8,100 nt of DNA. Origin: Dehalococcoidia bacterium (GTDB lineage: Bacteria > Chloroflexota > Dehalococcoidia > SM23-28-2). The number at the start of each line of letters is the position of its first letter. Within the stretch, counting starts at the first letter, position 1. The stretch spans positions 1 through 8,100 of the forward strand of contig JALHUG010000166.1 of NCBI GenBank assembly GCA_022866185.1. The letters are read 5' to 3'. A model generated the notes under the pieces. The model saw only the letters and a list, made by a program, of their open reading frames with translations. It did no database searches and was not told the DNA's origin. This document shows positions 1 to 5,628 of this stretch, piece by piece. The position numbers and the translations under genes are program-made.

Positions 1-187
1 CGTGCTCCTTGAGCTGCTCGAGGCTGAGCAGCTCGGCGCGCAGCGGCTGATCGTCGCCGCCCCATGCGGGCTCGACCCCGTGCCCGTAGCGGCGGGCCCA
101 GATGGCTCGGATGGCGCTGCGAAAGCTCCTGCTGCCGGTGTTCAAGCCGGTCCGTCCTCTCTGGCCTTGGCCAACCCTCGATTGCAT
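1..187 (-). CDS. N-terminus of cyclic beta-1,2-glucan synthase-like (NdvB/GH94-type) protein, partial
   Basis: The first 62 codons of a gene that runs off the left edge. It starts at an ATG (187-185) with an Arg-rich, Trp/Tyr-containing leader and reaches the segment QPLRAELLSLEQLKEH at residues 47-62. I recall RAEL(F/L)S.E.L..HA near the N-terminus of cyclic beta-1,2-glucan synthases and related GH94 glycan phosphorylase proteins, which are large membrane enzymes making periplasmic glucans or cleaving beta-glycosidic bonds. No catalytic domain lies in the window, so function rests on this motif alone. An in-frame GTG (235-233), just after a TAA, would add 16 residues. Neither start has a strong Shine-Dalgarno sequence, and I prefer the ATG without firm proof. 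The gene is read in the same direction as the upstream tRNA-like elements and their promoter. Confidence 0.5.
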   Translation of the reverse strand, partial: MQSRVGQGQRGRTGLNTGSRSFRSAIRAIWARRYGHGVEPAWGGDDQPLRAELLSLEQLKEH

Positions 188-304
188 GATGAGGCGCAGT
201 CCGGCGAGCCGCAAGATGCAGCGGCCCTCCCTCACTTCTTATTGGCGTCTGGAAGGCGCGGTTCTGGTCGCTGTGGGGTGCCCCTAGGGAGGAGCCGTGC
301 CAGC

Positions 305-364
305 CTTGGGGCGTCTTGTGCCCAAGAGCCTGCCCGAAAAGCAGGAGGCCGCCCTGCGGCGGCC
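305..364. other. Cluster of three GC hairpins in the intergenic region
   Basis: Three adjacent perfect inverted repeats lie between the tRNA-like elements and the gene at the left edge. They are CTTGGG/CCCAAG (305-310 with 321-326), CCTGC/GCAGG (329-333 with 341-345, 7-nt loop) and GGCCGCC/GGCGGCC (347-353 with 358-364, 4-nt loop). None is followed on either strand by a convincing U-run, so they are not good rho-independent terminators. They could be RNA processing or attenuation structures, or just GC-rich dyads. The third hairpin competes with the acceptor-like pairing of the neighbouring tRNA-like element. Confidence 0.45.
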
Positions 365-407
365 CTCTCCTTGGAAGGGAGATGTGCCACCACAACACTT
401 CGGCCGC
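358..407 (-). other. Second tRNA-Gly(UCC)-like cruciform without a T arm
   Basis: Read from 407 downward, GCGGCC at nt 1-6 can pair with GGCCGC at 363-358. Between them lie a D-arm-like hairpin (stem GTGT/GCAC including one G-U pair, loop containing GG) and a perfect 5-bp anticodon-like stem TCTCC/GGAGA closing the 7-nt loop CTTCCAA. The would-be anticodon UCC is at 375-373, which is nt 33-35, the same offset as in the element at 441-515. There is no T arm and no GTTCGA box: the acceptor-like strand follows the anticodon arm almost directly. It may be a decayed tRNA-Gly copy, an unusual small RNA, or chance folding in GC-rich DNA. The matching anticodon loop and spacing favour tRNA ancestry. 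Confidence 0.35.
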
Positions 408-440
408 TCTCACCGCAGGAGGTCGCCCCTTTTTCATCCA

Positions 441-515
441 GCGGTGGCGCCCCGACCTGTCGGGGCATGATCCACTGCTTGGAAGGCAGGAGCTCTGCCA
501 CTGAGCTACTCCCGC
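441..515 (-). tRNA. Aberrant or pseudo tRNA-Gly(UCC)
   Basis: The 5' half, from 515 downward, is canonical: acceptor strand GCGGGAG, TA at nt 8-9, a 4-bp D stem GCTC/GAGC with loop AGTGGCA, and an anticodon arm with loop CTTCCAA. The anticodon UCC is at 483-481, and the anticodon stem has four pairs plus one C-U mismatch. The 3' half is not canonical. Where the T arm with GTTCGA should be, there is a perfect 8-bp hairpin with a 2-nt centre (449-456 with 459-466). The strand at 447-441, CCACCGC, pairs with only five of the seven acceptor bases. Total length is 75 nt, normal for a tRNA, and a good promoter lies just upstream. It is clearly tRNA-Gly-derived, but a role in translation is doubtful. 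No CCA is encoded in place. Confidence 0.55.
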
Positions 516-547
516 CCACGTGCCACTAGAAAGACACGTCCACTGCG

Positions 548-576
548 AGAATAGCGATGGCCTGAGGAAAAGTCAA
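548..576 (-). promoter_or_regulatory. Sigma70-type promoter for the tRNA-like elements
   Basis: On the minus strand, TTGACT (576-571) and TATTCT (553-548) are separated by exactly 17 bp. This matches the housekeeping -35/-10 consensus TTGACA/TATAAT in 5 of 6 and 4 of 6 positions. The start site would be near 541, about 26 bases before the first base of the tRNA-Gly-like sequence at 515, a usual leader length for tRNA genes. The -35 box begins 19 bp after the transposase-derived stop codon, so it lies at or near the insertion-sequence end and could have been brought in with it. Assignment rests on sequence alone. Confidence 0.55.
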
Positions 577-594
577 GGAAAGCTTAGTCTCTCA

Positions 595-1188
595 CTACTT
601 ATGGTACAGGGCGACAGCCTCCTTTGGCGTAAGCATATCGAGGCCCATGTGGGGCCGCACTTCGTTGTAGATCCGCAGGTGTTCTTGATACCAAGCGTTC
701 AGTTGGATGTGGTCCTCTGCCGGCTCCTTCATCCAGAAGAAGAACTCGTCCTCATCGGTCCGGAAGCTCCGTTCGATGACCGCATTCTCGTTGGGGGAGT
801 TCTTGTGAATGTAGTAGTGCTCCAATCCCAGCTCCTCGCACTTCTCGTGGAAGCGTTGCTGGAACTCCAATCCGTTATCCGTTTGCACGTAGCGCAAGGG
901 GAATGGGCAGCTCTGGGTGACGTGGTAGAGCGCTAGGAGGGAGCCGGTCTCATCCAGAGTTGGCAGTATTAAGGCCAGCTTATAGCGAGAGCAGATGTCT
1001 ATTGCCGCGTATTCGTAGCAGGTGTAAGGCAGCCTAGAGAGGCGAGGCTCGATGTGCTTCACGTCCATCTGGAGATAGCCCAGGCCGGGGCAGTTAGATG
1101 GTCGCATAGCCTGGCCGTTCTGAAAGCGAGGGCGACGGTAGCGCAGAGGCGGCCGCACGAGTCCCTCTCGCTGCAAGAAGCGGTGGAT
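595..1188 (-). mobile_element. 5'-truncated IS481/IS3-type transposase remnant (integrase core)
   Basis: The last ~196 codons of the long reading frame (residues 1482-1677, from HRFLQREGLV to the end) are an rve/DDE integrase core. The first catalytic Asp is in LQMDVKH (D1522), the second in VQTDNGLEF (D1584), and the Glu in PNENAVIER (E1619), 34 residues after the second Asp. YNEVRPHMGL followed by LTPKEA is the typical C-terminal signature. IS481-like transposases are usually about 300-400 residues with an N-terminal helix-turn-helix. Here the helix-turn-helix is missing except for its last piece, I-H-R-F-L. The left terminal inverted repeat must be lost with it. I could not identify a right terminal repeat downstream of the stop at 597-595, so the outer boundary is uncertain. 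The core cannot be assumed active without its DNA-binding domain. Confidence 0.85.
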
Positions 1189-4100
1189 GGTATTGATCCA
1201 GGGACCTTCCGGCGGAGCAGGATGATCCCAAATATCCCCCGCGAAGTCGAACTCCACGAAGGCCTGGTTGGCGACTTGCGTGCCGCTTGGTAGGTCCCCT
1301 CTCGGCTTCACGCGGAACTCTACCCACCCCATCTCGTAGCCCGTCTCCGGATTGAAGGGCGGCAGGAAGCCGGCCATGGGGTCTTCCGGATACTCGCCCG
1401 TCATGGGGTCGACGGCGTGGAACCACCAGTCGATCTCGCCGGTGTCGGGGTTGAAAGTCCCCTTGACCTCCACAGCAAGGTTCATGTCCGGGCGCAGATC
1501 AACCCGCGTGTCGATGGCCTGCCCGCCCGCTAGAGGAACGTCCCACTTCAGGAACCCGAAGTCGGTGAACTCGAAGGTGCTGAGGTCGAAGACGGTGGGG
1601 TCCAACGTGTCCCTGACAACGGCATCTTGCGTGGGAACGGGGGCATCGGGCTTGTTCCAGATCTCGATGCGGTAGTCGAATGCTTCTCCAGCCGGAACGT
1701 AGCGCACCGCGCTACCCACCGGCGTGTCCGGCGCATCGTAACCGGCCGGGCCGAATTTGTCCTCGGGGGTGAGGGAGGTCGCGATCCGAACGGAGGTGGA
1801 CGTCAGTCTGGTCGAGAACATATTCAAGAACATACGGTAGGTGAAGCTATCCCAAGCATCTATGAGCTCTCCCGCGAACGGAACCTTGATGAAGACGGTC
1901 TTGCCCCATGCAAGCGCTGCATCGTGCACCAGGTCAGCCGCAGAAGCCTCCCCAGCACTCCATCTCTGGCTGGTTCTCCAGTAGTTGAGCCACTCAGTTG
2001 TTGCCTCCCAGAACTCGAAAGCGGCAGCAGCGGGTTTCATGATCCGCCCAGCGTTGCCCAGCTTGTTGGATACTGTGAGAAGCGCGAAGTTGTTCCTAGC
2101 AACGTCGGCCAGTCTCGCATGAAGTCTGTAGAATTTGATCCCGAACTCAGCTGCCTCCACTGTGTCGCTGGCGGTGGTAACGGCCTTGCCCAGGATACCG
2201 GCCACGTTCACTTTTTCTAGTCCAGCGGGGTCAACGTTCACTGTCGGGCTGTTATCGACATAGGTGTAAGGATTACAGCCGGGCAGTCTAAGCGGATCAA
2301 CACTCAAGAACCGTCCAATACTGGCGTTGTACTGCCTTGCCCGGACGTAGTTCTGCCCATCGCCAGTACTCGTCACCCCCCACCGTCCCACGAATCCGAA
2401 CCAGCTCGCCATTGGCTGAATGGGCCCAAGCGCCTCGCCGTAGGGAAGATAGCTGTAGCTGCTCACATAACCTTTGGCAGCGCCGGTGAGCCCTATTGTC
2501 GAACCATTAGCGTCGAAGTCGTAGTAGGCGGCGGCACCTGCCGAACCAACGCGAGCCACCAGCCCGAGACCGTGCACGTAGTCAGCGATGAGGTCCCCAG
2601 TCCCACCATATTCGCCCACGATGTCGCCCAAGCCCGAGGGGTCAACAAGGAAATTGGCCGGCTCACCATCACGAGTCGCGGCGACGCGGTTGCCAAGGGG
2701 GTCGTACTCGTACTGCCACGTGCCGTCGAGCGTGGTCATGCTGATGCGTCTATCGAGCTGGTCATACGTGTAGTCGAAGCGAGAGTTGACCGAGTCATCG
2801 AGGGTGTGGTTCACGAGATGCAGTATCTGACCCGCCGCGTCGTACTCATAGGTGGTGTAGGTGCCGTTGCCGTTGCCCTTGTCCTCACGAATCAGGCGGC
2901 CAACTCCGTCGTAGATGTAGTTGACAATCGAGACGCTCTGGCCGTCGGTCAGGCCTGCCAGCCGCCCGGCGGAATCGTAGTCATAGTTGACCATGAAGCC
3001 GTCCTGGTCGATCATCCCCGCGCGACGGCCCGCCTCGTCATAGCTGAACTCCAAGTAGCGTCCGCCCGGGTAGGTCACCTTGGCTAGCCGGTCGCTGGTG
3101 CCATCATACTGGAGAGTTGTAGTGCCTTGCGGGCCGGTTGCCGAAATCTGCCGACCGACGTCGTCGTACGCGTAGGTGAATGTCGTGCCATCGGTCTGAG
3201 CTTTCTGCGTCAGTTGCCCGCGGTCGTTGTAGGTGTAGTCCGTGGTATGGCCGCGCCGGTTGGTCCAGGCGGTTAGGTTGCCGGAACTGTCATGCACGAA
3301 GCTCTCAACACTACCATCGGCATAGGTGATGCTCGCCGGGTTCCCGGCGCTGTCATAGCTGTATGTCGTCGCGTTTTCGCGAGCATCATGGGCCCACAGA
3401 ACATTGCTGAAGGTTTCGTCGTAGCCGGAGCTGGTATCGTGGCCCAGCGGATCCGTTGCACCTACCAGATTGCCGAGGTTGTCGTAGGAGAAGCGCGAGG
3501 TGAGTCCCATGGGTCCGATGATCGCGACAGGGTTAGAATCGGCGTCGTACACCCAATCCGTTGCGGTTCCGAGCGGGTCCTCGATGCGGGCGGTCCTGCC
3601 TTCGCCGTCCATCCAGATGGTCGACGTGTTTCCGAGGGCATCACTGATGAGGGTCTTGCCCGCCGAGCTGTACGAGTAGTGGATGGATTGCTCGCTCATG
3701 CCTATGTGTTGCTCCGCCAGCCTGCCAAGACTATCGTAGGAGAACGACAGCAGAACACCGCCAGGCCGGGAAATCGACGCAACGTTGTAGTCTCTAAGCG
3801 GACCTTCGCCGGTAACGTAGCTGTAGGAAGTCACTTCCCCGTCAGGCGTTGTGACTGAGAGGAGCTGCTCACCGGAGGCGTCATAGGCATAGGTGGTGAC
3901 GCGGCCGGCTTGGTCGGTCAACGACGCAAGTCGCCCAACCGCGTCATAGGCAAGAGTGAACCTGTCTCCACTGGAGTGAGCGACTTCGGTGAGTTTGCCG
4001 CCCGAGTCGTATTGTGCTGTTATCCGGTTACTATTTGGATCTTGAATGTAGTCAAAGAGTCCGTCGCTGCGGAAGCGGTACTGGAGCCCGTCCTTCTCGG

Positions 4101-5628
4101 TCAGCAGGAATCCGCCGCCGGGCTGCGCTGATAGCGTTGCATGATCGCCCGGTGCAGCGATGTAGCCACTCTTGCCATCGGGCTCAAACGATCGGTCAAA
4201 GCCCTCCGGTCCGTTGATGACGATCGTGCCGTTGGAGCGCTGCTGCAGCGTGATTTCGTAGGAATGCATCCAACCCCTGCCCAGGGCACCCAGGCGTGCT
4301 CTGTAGGCCGAGCCCGGCAAGAAGTGGCGCTCGAGCCCTAGTGACAAGCCCGGTGCTGGGCAAGACGCATCTTGCTGCGACTCCAGGTACGGCGGCGCCC
4401 CCATGGCTGATGCTTGCACGAACTCGAAGGCAAACAGCTCGGCTGGATCGTAGACCCTTTGGCCCAGTTCCCCGAGGTGATTCGCGTTATCCCGCAGCAT
4501 GGCGAGATAGTCGCCCCAGGTGTTTCCGACCTGGGCCTTGAGCCGCTCGAAAAGAGGATCCCAGGCGTCAGATGGGGTGTCAGGCGGACGGAGGTCCTTC
4601 CCCAACTGAGCCCAGTCAATCTCGTCGCCAAGGCCGCTGCCCCCCGGAGCCCCAAGCACATACAGTGCGAACGGCATGTCGCCGGGTCTGAATGGAGCTC
4701 GCGCTTTGACGGTGACCGAACCGGACTGCCCCGGCCGCAGGATGGAGGCGGGACCGTCCGAGCTCAGGGCGAGTGCGCTAACGGTTGAACCCGAGACCCA
4801 TTCGGCCGGAGGCGCGAGGACCCCGGTCACGTACTTGGGTAGCCACCACGCGGCGTCTTCGACGCTTTCGACGGTGAGGAGCGGGCTGGGTAGATCAACG
4901 TTGCCAGTGTTGGCGTAGTCTATGCGCACGTCCATCGGCCGGCCGGGCCTGCCGATGGCTGGGACAACTAGATTGGCCCTGAACCCGGGCGCGCCGCCGG
5001 CCACCACTGTGAGGGCGTCGTACTCTGTGGTTGATTCCGGCCCAGGATTCGTGACGACGACGTCATACAGGCCGGGGGCGGCGACAGCACCCAGCAGGTC
5101 AAACGTTGCGAACAGAGTGGCTGGGTCCTGATAGTGCTCATCGCCCTCCACAGTCGAGCCGTCGGGGGCGACCAATTCCGCTTCCGCCTTAGGGTCGAAG
5201 CCATCGCCGACGATCTTGATCGTCGCCGAACCCGCATTGCCGACCTGGCTGGGAGACACGCCCAGAAGTTCGAGGCTCGTCGGTTCGGCAAGAAGAGTGT
5301 AAGGAGTGGGGCCGCCGGGGAGACCCTGGCCGTAAACGCCGACATAGTAGGTTCCATCCAGCGGTTCCAGCAGCTTCACCGCTTGGTCCGGCTGGTGGTA
5401 GGCGGTGCCTGCCGCATCGTATTGACTCACCGTGGGCGGTACAGAATGGCGGACATAGAGCCCTGTGGAGCCAGAGGTGGCCTGCGCATCCAGCCTGAAC
5501 AGCACGGTCTGTCCAGGGGCGCCCTCGTATCGGTAGAAGTTCCACTGGCCCTGCGCCAGCGTTCCAGCCACTGGCTCGCCCAGCTGAAGCAGCGGGACGT
5601 TCACAGCCAGCGGCTGCGGGGGAAACAC
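595..5628 (-). CDS. RHS/YD-repeat exoprotein, 3' part, fused in frame to a transposase core
   Basis: This frame of 1,677 codons is the downstream part of the giant gene. Domains in order: pre-peptidase-C-like beta domain (~5-117), IPT/TIG-like Ig domain (~118-212), a CARDB/NEW3-like segment (~215-330), a DUF6531-like RHS entry region (~420-510), YD repeats (~515-1090), RHS core with IGRFLSVDP and NPYTY ending in DPAGL (1094-1137), a hydrophobic and amphipathic linker (~1138-1280), and a DUF7619-like domain (~1280-1480, with GPAGYDAP, GFLPPFNPETGY and a WINTI end). RHS proteins form large shells that often carry a C-terminal cargo. Here no toxin is recognisable and the end is replaced by an IS transposase core (1482-1677). 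The GTG at 5628 is probably not a real start: it lies inside the CARDB end of the overlapping frame, has no Shine-Dalgarno sequence, and begins at the frameshift site. The protein is probably secreted, but the signal peptide would lie outside the window. Confidence 0.85.
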   Translation of the reverse strand: MFPPQPLAVNVPLLQLGEPVAGTLAQGQWNFYRYEGAPGQTVLFRLDAQATSGSTGLYVRHSVPPTVSQYDAAGTAYHQPDQAVKLLEPLDGTYYVGVYGQGLPGGPTPYTLLAEPTSLELLGVSPSQVGNAGSATIKIVGDGFDPKAEAELVAPDGSTVEGDEHYQDPATLFATFDLLGAVAAPGLYDVVVTNPGPESTTEYDALTVVAGGAPGFRANLVVPAIGRPGRPMDVRIDYANTGNVDLPSPLLTVESVEDAAWWLPKYVTGVLAPPAEWVSGSTVSALALSSDGPASILRPGQSGSVTVKARAPFRPGDMPFALYVLGAPGGSGLGDEIDWAQLGKDLRPPDTPSDAWDPLFERLKAQVGNTWGDYLAMLRDNANHLGELGQRVYDPAELFAFEFVQASAMGAPPYLESQQDASCPAPGLSLGLERHFLPGSAYRARLGALGRGWMHSYEITLQQRSNGTIVINGPEGFDRSFEPDGKSGYIAAPGDHATLSAQPGGGFLLTEKDGLQYRFRSDGLFDYIQDPNSNRITAQYDSGGKLTEVAHSSGDRFTLAYDAVGRLASLTDQAGRVTTYAYDASGEQLLSVTTPDGEVTSYSYVTGEGPLRDYNVASISRPGGVLLSFSYDSLGRLAEQHIGMSEQSIHYSYSSAGKTLISDALGNTSTIWMDGEGRTARIEDPLGTATDWVYDADSNPVAIIGPMGLTSRFSYDNLGNLVGATDPLGHDTSSGYDETFSNVLWAHDARENATTYSYDSAGNPASITYADGSVESFVHDSSGNLTAWTNRRGHTTDYTYNDRGQLTQKAQTDGTTFTYAYDDVGRQISATGPQGTTTLQYDGTSDRLAKVTYPGGRYLEFSYDEAGRRAGMIDQDGFMVNYDYDSAGRLAGLTDGQSVSIVNYIYDGVGRLIREDKGNGNGTYTTYEYDAAGQILHLVNHTLDDSVNSRFDYTYDQLDRRISMTTLDGTWQYEYDPLGNRVAATRDGEPANFLVDPSGLGDIVGEYGGTGDLIADYVHGLGLVARVGSAGAAAYYDFDANGSTIGLTGAAKGYVSSYSYLPYGEALGPIQPMASWFGFVGRWGVTSTGDGQNYVRARQYNASIGRFLSVDPLRLPGCNPYTYVDNSPTVNVDPAGLEKVNVAGILGKAVTTASDTVEAAEFGIKFYRLHARLADVARNNFALLTVSNKLGNAGRIMKPAAAAFEFWEATTEWLNYWRTSQRWSAGEASAADLVHDAALAWGKTVFIKVPFAGELIDAWDSFTYRMFLNMFSTRLTSTSVRIATSLTPEDKFGPAGYDAPDTPVGSAVRYVPAGEAFDYRIEIWNKPDAPVPTQDAVVRDTLDPTVFDLSTFEFTDFGFLKWDVPLAGGQAIDTRVDLRPDMNLAVEVKGTFNPDTGEIDWWFHAVDPMTGEYPEDPMAGFLPPFNPETGYEMGWVEFRVKPRGDLPSGTQVANQAFVEFDFAGDIWDHPAPPEGPWINTIHRFLQREGLVRPPLRYRRPRFQNGQAMRPSNCPGLGYLQMDVKHIEPRLSRLPYTCYEYAAIDICSRYKLALILPTLDETGSLLALYHVTQSCPFPLRYVQTDNGLEFQQRFHEKCEELGLEHYYIHKNSPNENAVIERSFRTDEDEFFFWMKEPAEDHIQLNAWYQEHLRIYNEVRPHMGLDMLTPKEAVALYHK
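2359..4086 (-). repeat. YD/RHS repeat array
   Basis: About 575 residues of tandem, diverged RHS repeats of roughly 20-22 residues, recognised by the recurring pattern YD..GR(L/Q).....DG....Y.YD. Examples are YDAVGRLASLTD, YDSLGRLAEQ, YDSAGRLAGLTD and YDGVGRLIRED. In characterised family members such repeats wind into a hollow beta-cage. DNA identity between units is low, so this is an old protein repeat rather than a recent tandem duplication. Confidence 0.9.

Noticed and set aside
241..285. A possible third tRNA-Gly-like anticodon arm (loop CTTCCAG on the minus strand)
   Set aside because: Only about three stem pairs form, and no D arm or acceptor-like strand lies at the expected distance.
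347..364. Perfect GC hairpin as a rho-independent terminator
   Set aside because: Neither strand has a T-run directly after the stem.
2..529. Plus-strand open frame of 175 codons over the left end
   Set aside because: It is antisense to the glucan synthase-like start and runs through the tRNA-like elements. Its low-complexity Ala/Gly/Pro composition matches no family I know.
2359..4086. Regular short repeats suggesting a CRISPR-like array
   Set aside because: The periodicity is at protein level (YD repeats), units differ strongly in DNA, and there are no constant repeats with unique spacers.
5189..5617. The last 143 residues of the upstream frame as a real C-terminus
   Set aside because: Composition is Arg/Gly/Pro/Ala-rich nonsense, and the overlapping frame carries clear domain sequence over the same bases.
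5626..5628. GTG at 5628 as a true start of a separate RHS gene
   Set aside because: It falls at the frameshift inside a CARDB domain end, with no Shine-Dalgarno sequence. Homology continues across it from the other frame.
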